Positions 37,452-46,437 of a stretch of DNA of 64,000 nucleotides are shown here, piece after piece (within the stretch, counting starts at the first letter, position 1; each line of letters starts with the position of its first letter). The position numbers and the translations under genes were made by a program. Location of the stretch: NCBI RefSeq assembly GCF_017355185.1, contig NZ_JADILJ010000005.1, positions 1-64,000 of the forward strand, given 5' to 3'. The notes below the pieces were generated by a model. The model saw nothing but the letters and a program-made list of their open reading frames with translations, was not told the origin of the DNA and ran no database searches. Source of the DNA: Rathayibacter sp. SD072. Its GTDB lineage: Bacteria; Actinomycetota; Actinomycetes; Actinomycetales; Microbacteriaceae.

Positions 37452-38336
37452 CTACTCACCCGGGGCGGAGTCGGGGCGCGCGGTGCCGCTCGCCGCCGGC
37501 TCGTCCTGCAGGCGCGCGCCCGAGGCCCAGTCGGGCCGGGCGGAGGGAGCGGGCTGCTCGACCTCGGGCTCCATCGGCAGCGAGGCGTCGAACGACTCCC
37601 CCGTGGGCTCCGCCTCGGCGACCACCGGAGCGGGGGTGACCTGCGCCGACTCGTCGGGCAGCAGGTCCCCGACGACGTCGCGGATGCTCTGCGCCGAGAC
37701 GACGCCCTGGCGCAGGATGCGCAGCGTCCCGCCCTCGAAGCTCAGAGCGGTGGCGTCGATGATCGTCGACGACTCGCTGGCTCCGGCCGGGCGCTCGGTG
37801 TAGCCGGTGCCCGCGGCACCCGCGTCGAGGTAGACGTCGACCGCGTCGCCCAGCTGCTCGAAGGCCTCCTGCGCGGTGGTGGCGGAGGGACGGCCCGTCT
37901 TGTTCGCTGAGGAGACGGCGAGCGGACCGGTCTCGGCGAGCAGCTCGAGCGTGACGGGGTTGTTCGGCATCCGCAGCGCGACGGTGCCCTTGGTCTCCCC
38001 CAGGTCCCAGACGAGCGACGGCTGAGCGTGGAGGACGATCGTGAGCCCGCCGGGCCAGAAGGCCTTCGCGAGCTCGCGCACCGGCTCCGGCACGTTCTCG
38101 GCGAGAGCGTCGAGCGCGGCGACATCGCCGATCAGGACGGGCGGAGGCGACTGCCTCGTCCGCCCCTTCGCGTCGAGCAGGCGCTGCACGGCCGCGGCGT
38201 CGAAGGCGTTGGCCGCGACTCCGTAGACCGTGTCGGTCGGCAGCACGACGAGCTCACCGCGTCCGATCGCCGTTCGCGCGAGCCGGGTGCCGGTGAGGAG
38301 GTCCGTGTCGACGGAGCAGTCGTAGATGCGTGCCAT
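37452..38336 (-). CDS. L-threonylcarbamoyladenylate synthase (TsaC/Sua5) with C-terminal extension
   Basis: This enzyme makes threonylcarbamoyl-AMP for the t6A modification of ANN-decoding tRNAs. The YrdC fold has VVLPTDTVYGVAANAFD, the KGRTRQSP loop, WPGGLTIVL and VSSANKTGRPS. The catalytic domain ends near residue 225. A ~70-residue Pro/Glu/Ala-rich tail follows that is not the Sua5 domain of the long archaeal/eukaryal form. TATCAT lies nine bases before the ATG, suggesting its own promoter. It starts the conserved sua5-wecA-atpI-atp block and directly follows the glycan operon. Confidence 0.9.
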   Translation of the reverse strand: MARIYDCSVDTDLLTGTRLARTAIGRGELVVLPTDTVYGVAANAFDAAAVQRLLDAKGRTRQSPPPVLIGDVAALDALAENVPEPVRELAKAFWPGGLTIVLHAQPSLVWDLGETKGTVALRMPNNPVTLELLAETGPLAVSSANKTGRPSATTAQEAFEQLGDAVDVYLDAGAAGTGYTERPAGASESSTIIDATALSFEGGTLRILRQGVVSAQSIRDVVGDLLPDESAQVTPAPVVAEAEPTGESFDASLPMEPEVEQPAPSARPDWASGARLQDEPAASGTARPDSAPGE

Positions 38337-38345
38337 AACGCGGCA

Positions 38346-38351
38346 ATGATA
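38346..38351 (-). promoter_or_regulatory. -10-like TATCAT upstream of sua5
   Basis: TATCAT (five of six matches to TATAAT) on the minus strand ends nine bases before the ATG. It would free sua5 and the housekeeping genes downstream from the glycan operon. No -35 box is visible. Confidence 0.4.
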
Positions 38352-38428
38352 CTCGGCAGCCCCCGTCCCGCCGCCCCGTCCTCGGCCGAGTCGGCGCTCG
38401 TCACGCTCTCCTCGTGGCGACGGCGAGG

Positions 38429-39790
38429 TCATCGAGGCGCGATCCAGGAGGTGCTCGAGCCGTGCCGACCGCGGGGGGAGGCAGTGCCGACCCGCTCCGG
38501 CAGCCGTCGAGCCGCCGACTCGCGCCGACGTCGCACCACGATCGGTGCCGGGCTCCTGAGCTGCTGGACAGCAGACGTCCGCTGCGGGAGCGCTGCTACC
38601 AGGAAGAACAGGACGCCGGGGAACGGCGCGAGAAGGAGGTCGAACGAGAACGTCAGCACCAGGAAGAGGATGAGGAGCGATCGCCGCGTCGAATCCCCCG
38701 TCGCGAGCAGCACCGCGCACAGTGCCGCGAAGAAGCCGAGCCCGACGACCCCCTGAGTGGCGAGCAGGTAGACGATCCAGTTGTCGACGACCTGGAAGTT
38801 GTAGGGCGAGTACAGGATCCCGGATGTGTAGAGACTGATCTCCGATCCGACGCCGGAGCCGAACAGCACTTCGACGTCGGAGCGCCCGAGGACCGTCGGC
38901 AGTGATCCCCAGGACGAGGCGCGCTGCTCGTACGAACCGGAGTCGATCGTCGCTGCGACGATCGACCCGAGATAGGAGGAGAATGTGAGGGCGGCTCCGA
39001 CTGCCGTGAGGAGTACGGCGGCGTTCCTGACCAGACCGCTGCGCTTCGACTCGGCGATCAGCCAGAACCCGCACGAGATCAGGACGGCCGCGATCACACT
39101 CCGCGTTCCGGACATCGCCAGCCCCGTCACGAGAACGACTCCTGACGCGATCCGCGCCGCGGGTCCGAGCCGCACGGCATCGGTCACCACGACGAGCAGC
39201 CCGACCGCGCAGGCGACCGCGAAGAAGATGGGGTGGCCGAGAGTGCCCTGCCCGCGCGGGAAGGCCCCGTCGAAGAGGGGGTTCGGTCGCGGATCGTCGT
39301 TGCGGTACCCCCACACCGGCTCGATCGAGTTCACCGCCCAGTAGGAGCCCAGCGCTACTTCGACGAGGACGAGCACGAGGACGATCCGGAGCAGCAGAGC
39401 GACCTCGTCGGACGAGAACGAACCGACGACGACAGCCACGAGAACGCAGGCGAGGCCGTAGCTCGCGATCCTCACCAGCGGATAGGTCTCGGCGATGAGC
39501 ACCGAGCCGACGAGCACCACCGACCACCACGACGCCGCCAGGAGGTAGGCGCGTGATCGCCTGCCCGGCAGGGCGGGGACCCGGACGAGGGAGATCATCG
39601 AGGACGCGCTGAGGAAGGCGAGAGCGTAGGACAGCATCGCGCCGGACTGGTTGTCGTTCGAGAACACGAAGAAGACGGCGAGCGCCGCACCCAGGACGAT
39701 CGGTCGGGCGACGGCGCGCGGGATCAGGAGCGCGAGGATCAGCCAGACGACGGCCGCGACCAGGACAGCGAGGAGGGTGTCGGCGCTCAT
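38429..39790 (-). CDS. O-antigen ligase/polymerase-like membrane protein (Wzy type), cluster 1
   Basis: This 453-residue protein has about eleven or twelve hydrophobic helices and a large extracytoplasmic loop (about residues 150-190, containing GYRNDDPRPNPLFDGAFPRG), the layout of Wzy polymerases and WaaL ligases. The loop leads into GTLGHPIFFAV and later SGTRSVIAAVL, typical of the O-antigen ligase family. The ~45-residue Arg-rich C-terminus is cytoplasmic. It is the last gene of the minus-strand glycan operon and overlaps the previous gene by four bases. It should polymerise lipid-linked repeat units outside the membrane. Confidence 0.85.
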   Translation of the reverse strand: MSADTLLAVLVAAVVWLILALLIPRAVARPIVLGAALAVFFVFSNDNQSGAMLSYALAFLSASSMISLVRVPALPGRRSRAYLLAASWWSVVLVGSVLIAETYPLVRIASYGLACVLVAVVVGSFSSDEVALLLRIVLVLVLVEVALGSYWAVNSIEPVWGYRNDDPRPNPLFDGAFPRGQGTLGHPIFFAVACAVGLLVVVTDAVRLGPAARIASGVVLVTGLAMSGTRSVIAAVLISCGFWLIAESKRSGLVRNAAVLLTAVGAALTFSSYLGSIVAATIDSGSYEQRASSWGSLPTVLGRSDVEVLFGSGVGSEISLYTSGILYSPYNFQVVDNWIVYLLATQGVVGLGFFAALCAVLLATGDSTRRSLLILFLVLTFSFDLLLAPFPGVLFFLVAALPQRTSAVQQLRSPAPIVVRRRRESAARRLPERVGTASPRGRHGSSTSWIAPR

Positions 39791-40857
39791 CGTCGGGCTC
39801 GTCGCTCGAGTTCACCGAGGAAGCACTCGAACTCGCTCGTCACGTACTGCTCGAGCGACGCGCTCGCACCCGTGTAGTCCGACGGCTCCTCCGCGAGCAG
39901 TCGGCGGAGCTGGGAGGCGAGGCGGAGCGGATCCTCGGGCGGCACGGTCCTCAGTTGATCCCCGACGAGGTCGCGGATCTCATCGAGAGCCGGACTCTCC
40001 CGAGTCACCACGACGCGCCCGGCGGCGAGGCCCTGCCAGACCTTGTTCGCGATCACGGAACCGGCCTTCTCCGATCCCCCGAAGACGCCGAGCACCACGT
40101 CGTGCTCGGCGAGCAGCCGGTCGAGCTCCATCACAGGGACGGCGTCGAGGAAACGGCACAGGTGCGCCGCTCCGCCCTCGTCCGCGAGCCGCCGCATGTC
40201 CTGGACGCCCCCGTCGTGCTGGGCCGTCCCGACGAAGGTGAACCGCACGTCCTCGTCTCGAAGCTCGATCAGAGCTCGGACGATCGTGGGGACCCCGTGG
40301 AGGGGCAGGTACGAGCCGTAGAAGAGCACTCGGAGCGGTGACCCCTCGGAGTGAGGGCTCGCGGAGACCCAACCGGGAGCTCCGACGGGCAGCGACAGCG
40401 CCACCTGCCGACGTCGGCCACCGCTCCGGATCCTGGCTGCACGGACCCGCGTGTCGACCAGGACGACGTCCGCCAGGGCGACCGACCACCAGTCGATGAG
40501 CCGGTAGATCCACGCGCGCAGGGACCTCGGCGAGCGCGCACCCCAGTCCAGCACCGTCGTCTCGTATCTGAAGACGAAGCAGTCGACGACCAGGACCGCG
40601 CGACGCGCCTTCGCGACCGCCCAGGCGAACGGGACGAAGGGCAGGGAGAACTCGGAAACGACGATGACGTCGGCGCCCCTCGAATCGATGATCAGCGATC
40701 GCAGGTCGACGAGTGCTCGGCGGACGAGCGAGGTCGCCCGCGAGCGATCGTGCACTGCGACGCGGTGGCCCGCGGAGCGCAGGGAGGACCTGATCCGCGA
40801 GTTGCGCGGGTAGGAACGGTCGTCGACGCGGTACTGCAGTATCGAGAGCGGCTTCAC
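39787..40857 (-). CDS. Glycosyltransferase (GT-B fold), cluster 1
   Basis: A 356-residue transferase with two Rossmann-like halves. The N-terminal half starts LSILQYRVDDRSYPRNSRIR. The C-terminal nucleotide-sugar half begins at PLRVLFYGSYLPLHGVPTIV and contains the donor-binding region GSVIANKVWQGLAAGRVVVT, related to family 1/4 glycosyltransferases. The family E-x7-E is replaced by an NKVWQGLAAG-type motif. No signal peptide is present; it should act at the cytoplasmic face. It overlaps both neighbours by four bases. Donor and acceptor are unknown. Confidence 0.8.
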   Translation of the reverse strand: MKPLSILQYRVDDRSYPRNSRIRSSLRSAGHRVAVHDRSRATSLVRRALVDLRSLIIDSRGADVIVVSEFSLPFVPFAWAVAKARRAVLVVDCFVFRYETTVLDWGARSPRSLRAWIYRLIDWWSVALADVVLVDTRVRAARIRSGGRRRQVALSLPVGAPGWVSASPHSEGSPLRVLFYGSYLPLHGVPTIVRALIELRDEDVRFTFVGTAQHDGGVQDMRRLADEGGAAHLCRFLDAVPVMELDRLLAEHDVVLGVFGGSEKAGSVIANKVWQGLAAGRVVVTRESPALDEIRDLVGDQLRTVPPEDPLRLASQLRRLLAEEPSDYTGASASLEQYVTSEFECFLGELERRARR

Positions 40858-42161
40858 TGTTTCTCCTCAGGGGTCGGGTGTTCGTCTCCGGGGACACGGC
40901 TCTGCTCCGCGCGCATCCGCACGAGTCGCCGTCGCAGGACGACCACCTGTACGAGGAGGACGGCGGCTTCGGCCGACGCCTCCCCGAGGACAGCGCCGAG
41001 AGCCCCGTGCGAGGCCGCGAGGAGCGGCACGAGAGGTAGTCCGAGCGCGGCGCCCGCCAGCGCGCTCCAGGTGATCCCCGAGACCCGCCGCACCGCGACG
41101 AGTGCGAGGCCCCCGGTTGCTCGCGACACGCTGACGAGGAGGATCAGCGCTCCGCCGACGGTCGTCTCGCGGTGGGTCAACTCGACGACCCCGGAGAACA
41201 GCATCTCGGCGAGAGCCGGGCCCGCGAGCGCGAAGAGCAGACCCGCGACCGCACCGATGCCGGCATTGATCGCGATCGCCCGAAGAGACCGCGACACCCG
41301 GATGTCGCGGGTGGCACCACCGCCGACCCAGCCCTGCATCGCGTTGGGGAAGGCCTGCAGACCGGTCAGGAGCATGCGCTGCGACCTTTCCAGCGCTCCG
41401 AAGACCGCGACGGTGCCGGCGGGTGCGACGGCGCTGACGAGGGCGACCGGCAAGGCGATGTAGACCGCGCTCAGCGCTCGCGCGCTGAGCGCGCTGAACT
41501 GAGCTCGTGTCGCGCGGAGCACGTGCCTCCAGCCGAAGGAGCGCAGGTCCCTCCACCGTGTGCCGACGACCCTCATGCCGAGCAGTGGGCAGCAGACGGC
41601 GGGAAGCACGGAGGCGGCGACGTACAGCCAGAACGGCCCGCCGAGCGCCATGCCGACCGCCGAAGCGAGCAGGAGCGAGAGGCGTGGGAGGGACTCCACG
41701 AGGAGGACCAGCGACGGACGGCCCATCCCGATGAAGACCCAGACGGTGTTGAGGCTCCCGAACGCACCGGAGACCGCGATCAGGGCGGCTTCGACCCTGT
41801 GCCCCGGCTCGACCAGCGCGACGGCCGCGACGACGAGGAGGAGGGATGTCGGCAGGAGGACGAGCGCTTTGGTCAGCGTCGAGAGCGCGACCGTGCGGGC
41901 CCGGTTCCGCGGCTTCTGCCGGGAGACGCGCTGGGCTCCGTTGACGCCCCAGCCGAGCTCGACCAGCACCGCCCCGGCCGAGCCCAGCGATTGAGCAACC
42001 ACGAGCGCCGCGAACGTCTCCTGTCCGAAGCGGCCCGTCACGATCGGCAGCACGAGGAGCGGGGCGACAGCGTTGAGCAGCGGCAGCAGGACGAAGCCCA
42101 GCACCCGACGCGCTGTCGCACGGCCGACCGGCCGACGGCGACGGGCCGACGCGGTGCTCAC
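40854..42161 (-). CDS. Polysaccharide flippase (Wzx/MATE-like), cluster 1
   Basis: This protein has 435 residues and about twelve membrane helices, related to polysaccharide biosynthesis export proteins. It begins with a short Arg-rich segment and then VLGFVLLPLLNAVAPLLVLP, with GVNGAQRVSR in the early loop as in other Wzx proteins. It likely flips undecaprenyl/decaprenyl-linked oligosaccharide to the outer face for the polymerase encoded two genes downstream. The GTG start shares GTGA with the wecG stop codon. Confidence 0.85.
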   Translation of the reverse strand: MSTASARRRRPVGRATARRVLGFVLLPLLNAVAPLLVLPIVTGRFGQETFAALVVAQSLGSAGAVLVELGWGVNGAQRVSRQKPRNRARTVALSTLTKALVLLPTSLLLVVAAVALVEPGHRVEAALIAVSGAFGSLNTVWVFIGMGRPSLVLLVESLPRLSLLLASAVGMALGGPFWLYVAASVLPAVCCPLLGMRVVGTRWRDLRSFGWRHVLRATRAQFSALSARALSAVYIALPVALVSAVAPAGTVAVFGALERSQRMLLTGLQAFPNAMQGWVGGGATRDIRVSRSLRAIAINAGIGAVAGLLFALAGPALAEMLFSGVVELTHRETTVGGALILLVSVSRATGGLALVAVRRVSGITWSALAGAALGLPLVPLLAASHGALGAVLGEASAEAAVLLVQVVVLRRRLVRMRAEQSRVPGDEHPTPEEKQ

Positions 42162-42964
42162 GTCCTGTCGCCCGGGGAGGAGGGACTGCGGTGGTGCCGA
42201 CGGACGATCCGGAAGCGCGCCAGAGCGATCAGGCTCGGAGCGATGAGGATCGCGTCCGTCGCATAGCGCCGGCCGAGCCGCCGAGGCTCGGATACCAGCC
42301 GGTGCAGCCATTCCAGACCGAGCTTCTGCAGGATCATCGGCGCACGGACCGCCGTGCCCGCGAGGAAATCGACAGCGGCTCCGACCCCGAGGGAGACGGC
42401 CCCGCTCCCGCCTGCGCGCAGAAGTGCCGCCTGGACCTCCTCCTGCTTCGGTGAGCCGAGGCAGAGTGCGAGGATCTGGACGCCCTCTGCGCGGAGGCGG
42501 GCTGCGAGGGCTGCCAGATAGGCCGGATCGTCGAGGTCGCTGCTGCTCGGGCCCTCCGCCAACCTGATGACGATCCCGGGGAACCGCTGACGCAGAGCAT
42601 CCGCGGCTCGCGCCGCTACTCCCTCCCTCCCGCCGATGATCGCGAGGGCCAGGCCCTCGACGGCAGCTCGTCGGCAGACCTCCGTGAACAGGTCGATACC
42701 GGTGACGCGGGTGGCATCGGAGTGGCCGTAGCCTCGCGCGAGCCACACGAGAGGAGCGCCGTCGAGGACCACCAGCGCCGCGCGTCCGTAGTGCCGCCGG
42801 AACGCCTCCGAGTGCTTCCACCGCACGAAGTGATCGGTGTTGGGCGTGACGACGAGCTCGTCCCGGCCGCCCCTCGCCAGCTCGAGGACGGCGTCGGCGG
42901 CCTGATCGAGTGACGTGATGCTGGCGGGCATCCACTCGAGACGGCCGGTGATGTAGGAGGTCAT
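42158..42964 (-). CDS. WecG/TagA/CpsF family glycosyltransferase
   Basis: These enzymes (GT26) add the second sugar, ManNAc, ManNAcA or a related residue, to prenyl-diphosphate-GlcNAc. The 268-residue protein has the family motifs VVTPNTDHFVRW, VVLDGAPLVWLAR, GSPKQEEV and the C-terminal VGAAVDFLAG with KLGLEWLHRLVSEP. It fits directly behind the WecA reaction encoded at 36207-37448. A 61-base gap separates it from the gene upstream, the only real break in the operon; an AGAGGAA ribosome site is present. Confidence 0.9.
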   Translation of the reverse strand: MTSYITGRLEWMPASITSLDQAADAVLELARGGRDELVVTPNTDHFVRWKHSEAFRRHYGRAALVVLDGAPLVWLARGYGHSDATRVTGIDLFTEVCRRAAVEGLALAIIGGREGVAARAADALRQRFPGIVIRLAEGPSSSDLDDPAYLAALAARLRAEGVQILALCLGSPKQEEVQAALLRAGGSGAVSLGVGAAVDFLAGTAVRAPMILQKLGLEWLHRLVSEPRRLGRRYATDAILIAPSLIALARFRIVRRHHRSPSSPGDRT

Positions 42965-43025
42965 CGGTGCGTTCCTCTGCGATCGCGAGTACTCACGGGA
43001 GCGGCGGGCGCGACGGCCGGGCGGA

Positions 43026-44048
43026 TCATCCGTCACCGCCGCTCCGGCTCGCCACGCGGCGAGCGGTGTCGTGGATGCGGAAGAGCGCTCGACTGAGCGC
43101 GGCGAAGAGCACGGGTGCGTGCTTGAGCACGAGCGCGAGGAGCAGGAGTCTGGGCCGACGGGCGGAGCGGAGGAGATGGACGTCCTGCAACGCCGCTGAG
43201 CCGAGGGCGACGCCACGGCGGACGAGCTCCGCATCGGAGTTCTGGCGGATGGGAGTCAGCGCGACGGGGATCGCGTAGAACCAGGTCGTGAACCAGTCGC
43301 TCAGCCGAGTCGGCACCTCGTCGAAGACCCTCTCGAGCGCGGCATCCATCTCGTGAGCGCACGTGAGCAGATTCCCGAGGTCCGGGTTCCGGCGGCGGGT
43401 GATGGACGAGGCGGTGTAGAGGTAGGAGTAGAGGACCTCGGGGATGAAGAGGACCCGCTGCGCCTCCTGCACGGCCCGCAGGACACCCACGAAGTCGGAC
43501 TGCGACGACAGCAGCGGGAACTGCTGCTCGTGGAGGATGCTCCGGCGGAACAGCTTGTTCCAGAGGAAGCCGTGCATCCTCCCGAGCGCCATCCGCTCGA
43601 GTGCGGTCTCGGACGAGACGAGCTCTCGGCGCGCGAGACCGTCGATCACCCGTCCCGACCGGTCCGCTCCGATCCTGTAGAGCGCACGGCAGACGACGAT
43701 GTCCGCCGACGCCCGCAAGGCCTCCTCGCGCAGGGTCCGCAGGATGCGCGGTTCCCACTCGTCGTCGACGTCGACGAACCAGACGAAATCGGTCGTGCTC
43801 TCGAGGAGAGCCCGGTTCCGAGCAGCCGCGACGCCTCCGTTGGACTCGAGGCGGATGAGCGTCGCTCCGCTCCGACCGTCGACCCACTCCCCCAGCAGAC
43901 GGTGGGTGCCGTCCGTCGATCCGTCGTCCACGAGCACGACCCGGTCGCCGATCCCGAGCGTCTCGCCGAGTCGGACGAGGAAGGAGGGCAGGCTCTGCTG
44001 GGCGTTGTGGCACGGAGCGATGACGGTGACGCCTCCGAGCGCTGTCAT
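43026..44048 (-). CDS. Family 2 glycosyltransferase, cluster 1
   Basis: This is a GT-A inverting transferase of 340 residues. The donor-binding start VTVIAPCHNAQQSLPSF, the aspartates in VVLVDDGSTDGTH and the metal-binding FVDVDDEWEP (DxD-like) are present. About residues 190-290 are helical and carry hydrophobic patches, but I see no clear transmembrane anchor. The ATG overlaps the stop of the upstream gene by four bases. Its acceptor is unknown. Confidence 0.85.
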   Translation of the reverse strand: MTALGGVTVIAPCHNAQQSLPSFLVRLGETLGIGDRVVLVDDGSTDGTHRLLGEWVDGRSGATLIRLESNGGVAAARNRALLESTTDFVWFVDVDDEWEPRILRTLREEALRASADIVVCRALYRIGADRSGRVIDGLARRELVSSETALERMALGRMHGFLWNKLFRRSILHEQQFPLLSSQSDFVGVLRAVQEAQRVLFIPEVLYSYLYTASSITRRRNPDLGNLLTCAHEMDAALERVFDEVPTRLSDWFTTWFYAIPVALTPIRQNSDAELVRRGVALGSAALQDVHLLRSARRPRLLLLALVLKHAPVLFAALSRALFRIHDTARRVASRSGGDG

Positions 44049-45106
44049 CGTCGCCGTCCGATCAGCCGGTACGCGGTGAGGATCGGAGCGAAGACGACGT
44101 CCTGGGATGCACTGTCCTCGACCCAGCGCTCGGCTCGGGCGGCGGAATCCAGGAGGGCTTCCGGATCGGCGAGGACCTCGTCGAGCAGATCGCCGATCTC
44201 GGAACCCGATGCGTCCGGCGAGAACGTCACTCCACGCCCGTCCCCGAGGAGGGCGGGCACTCCGCCGACCGCTGTCGCGACGACCGGACGTCCACGAGCC
44301 ATGGCCTCGAGGAGCACGAGTGGGGTCCCCTCCCACTTCGACGTCGACAGGAGGAGGTGCGCGCGGTCGAGCTCGCCGACGATGTCCGCGCTCGCTCCCG
44401 CGAGTTCGACGATGCCGGCCGCCCGCACGCGTTCCCTGAGGCGCTCCTCGAGCGGACCGTCGCCCACCCACCGCCCGACGACGCGTCGACGGGCGGCCAG
44501 GTGCTCGACAGCACTGATGAACCGTTCGGGGTCCTTCTGCTCCGTCAGCCGCCCGATCCCGAGGATGCGCAGCGGCTCGGCAGCGAAGTCGGCAGCCGCC
44601 GAGCTCTCGGTCGACAGGTGGGCAGGAGCATTCCCCGTGGCGACGACTCGTGATGCCGGACGGTGGAAGTCGGTCACCACCATGGTGCGGATCGAATCGG
44701 AGACAGCGAAGACGCGGCGGGAGCGATACGAGAGGAATCGGTGGTCCCGCGTCGGAAGGTCGGTGTGCGCGTGCTCGACGACCGGAACGCGCCTGACCGT
44801 GCCGACGAGGTGGGCGAGGAGCGCCTGCCGCCGCTGGTGCGCGTGCAGAAGATCCGGCGAGAAGGCTCGGACTGCTGCATCGAGGGAGAGGAGTTCCCTG
44901 ACGAACGAGGAGCGGTGCTGCGGCACGACGAAGGTCGGGGCTGTCAGACCGGCGGCGAGCGGGCCGTCCGCTCCCCAGAATCCGGGTCGGCAGTCGTGCT
45001 TGCTGCTCCACAGTCCCAGAGAGAGCGCGACGCGCTGCGCTCCGCCGTTCTCGAACGTGTCGAGGACGTGGAGGATGCGCAACGGTCGGCCGCCGCGGGG
45101 CGTCAC
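44045..45106 (-). CDS. Family 4 glycosyltransferase, cluster 1
   Basis: A 353-residue GT-B retaining transferase. The acceptor half begins LRILHVLDTFENGGAQRVAL, a common GT4 opening. The donor half begins at LRILGIGRLTEQKDPERFI and has the E-x7-E motif in WEGTPLVLLEAMARG. It is coupled by four-base overlaps to the upstream nucleotidyltransferase-PqqD gene (GTGA) and to the GT2 gene downstream. Confidence 0.88.
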   Translation of the reverse strand: MTPRGGRPLRILHVLDTFENGGAQRVALSLGLWSSKHDCRPGFWGADGPLAAGLTAPTFVVPQHRSSFVRELLSLDAAVRAFSPDLLHAHQRRQALLAHLVGTVRRVPVVEHAHTDLPTRDHRFLSYRSRRVFAVSDSIRTMVVTDFHRPASRVVATGNAPAHLSTESSAAADFAAEPLRILGIGRLTEQKDPERFISAVEHLAARRRVVGRWVGDGPLEERLRERVRAAGIVELAGASADIVGELDRAHLLLSTSKWEGTPLVLLEAMARGRPVVATAVGGVPALLGDGRGVTFSPDASGSEIGDLLDEVLADPEALLDSAARAERWVEDSASQDVVFAPILTAYRLIGRRR

Positions 45107-46437
45107 CGTCCTCCTCCTGTCGACCGAGGCGCGGCCGTCGGGAAGTACCGGGCCAGATCGGCCACGAAGTTCTCGACGTCCTCCTCGATGAGGTGCGGGT
45201 CGATTCCGAAGACGCCCGAGAGGTCGCGGACGATGGCAGCGCTCGACTCCCCGTGCACGAGGGCTCGGCGCCAGATCTCGTAGCCGCTGCTGGAGAGGAC
45301 GACCGGAGCCTCGTCGGGACGGCCGAGATCGAGCACGTAGACGTCGTCACCATCGGATTCCACGACGAAACCCGCCGACGGCGCCTGACCGTCGTTCGAC
45401 CGAGGCGACCGCGGGTCGTCGACGGCTGCCGCCGGGGCTGCGACGGCTGTCTCGCCGAGGTGCTCCGCGGGCGGGATCACGGTTCGGTCTCCGCTCCGCT
45501 CGTCGGCCCGTCCGAGCCGGGCGACCTCGCGCAGATCGGCGACCGCGGAGGGCAGGCGCCGGAGGCCTCGGAGGGAGCGCTCGGCTCTGATGCGCAGACG
45601 GACGATCGATCGGGGGCGCTCGACGAGGGCAGGGTGGCTGGCTTCCAGGTCAGCGCGAGTAGGGAAGACCGCGCGTGCGATCAGCAGGCCCTTCAACCGC
45701 CACGGAGCGATCGCGATCGCATGCAGCCAGTTGAAGGTGTGGCGGTCCGACCGACGGCGCACCTCCCAGAGGGACTGACCTGTCCGATGCGCGGGGTCGG
45801 CGTCCGCCGGCACTCCCCATTCCTCGAGCAGCACCGCCAGGGGGCCCTGGGCGCCGAGCTCGACGGAGGCGTCCCGCACCGCCTCTCGATCCGCCGCGGA
45901 CCAGCCGCCCACGAGGACCGCGAGCCGCTCGACGGCGGCGCGCGAGTCCGCCGAGCGGCCGCTGCGCAGGTGGTGGAGCGCATGGACGACGACGTGATGG
46001 GCCCGGTCGGGAACCGGAACCGCCGACTCCTCGTACGGCATGAGGACTCGGGACGCCCAGATGGACTCGAAGACGGTGCTCTCCGCGGACAGCGCACCGG
46101 GGAAGGATCGGTGCACGTCGATGTCGCAGGGCCACCAGGGGTGAACGAGAGTCACCGAGTGGTCGATGAAGAGCGTCCAGCTCAGAGCTTCGGGACGACG
46201 AGCCCACCCTGCTGCGCGGAGAGCGGCGAGCGCGGCCTCGAATCGCCTCGGGTCGACCCAGAGATCGACGTCGGCCGAGCTGCGCGGCGCGCGGATGCCC
46301 TGCCACGCGAGCGCCTCGCCTTTCACGATGAGCCCCCTGACTCCGGCCGATGCCGTCAGATGCAGTGCGAGGACTGCGGCGAGCCGGAGCGCTACGCGCT
46401 GCGGCAGAACATGGTTGCCGGGTCGGTCGTCACGCAT
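45103..46437 (-). CDS. Nucleotidyltransferase (PF14907-like) fused to a PqqD-like domain
   Basis: This 444-residue protein joins two modules. Residues ~30-230 match the uncharacterised nucleotidyltransferase family 5: RGLIVKGEALAWQG, then RSSADVDLWVDP (GxxxxSSDxDL-type active site) and HPWWPCDIDVH. Residues ~354-440 look like PqqD, the winged-helix peptide-binding (RRE) fold: VYVLDLGRPDEAPVVLSSSG, YEIWRRALVHG and IEEDVENFVADLARYF. A linker of ~120 residues joins them. PqqD domains normally deliver a ribosomal peptide to modifying enzymes, and the nucleotidyltransferase family also occurs in lasso-peptide clusters. Here the neighbours are only glycosyltransferases, with an 8-base overlap upstream and 4 bases downstream. 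The substrate is unknown. A paralogue of the first module lies at 63589. Confidence 0.82.
   Translation of the reverse strand: MRDDRPGNHVLPQRVALRLAAVLALHLTASAGVRGLIVKGEALAWQGIRAPRSSADVDLWVDPRRFEAALAALRAAGWARRPEALSWTLFIDHSVTLVHPWWPCDIDVHRSFPGALSAESTVFESIWASRVLMPYEESAVPVPDRAHHVVVHALHHLRSGRSADSRAAVERLAVLVGGWSAADREAVRDASVELGAQGPLAVLLEEWGVPADADPAHRTGQSLWEVRRRSDRHTFNWLHAIAIAPWRLKGLLIARAVFPTRADLEASHPALVERPRSIVRLRIRAERSLRGLRRLPSAVADLREVARLGRADERSGDRTVIPPAEHLGETAVAAPAAAVDDPRSPRSNDGQAPSAGFVVESDGDDVYVLDLGRPDEAPVVLSSSGYEIWRRALVHGESSAAIVRDLSGVFGIDPHLIEEDVENFVADLARYFPTAAPRSTGGGR

Noticed and set aside
45103-46437. A lasso-peptide or other RiPP cluster centred on the PqqD-like protein
   Set aside because: No B2-type protease, macrocyclase, radical SAM enzyme or precursor-like small ORF is visible around it; every neighbour is a glycan gene.
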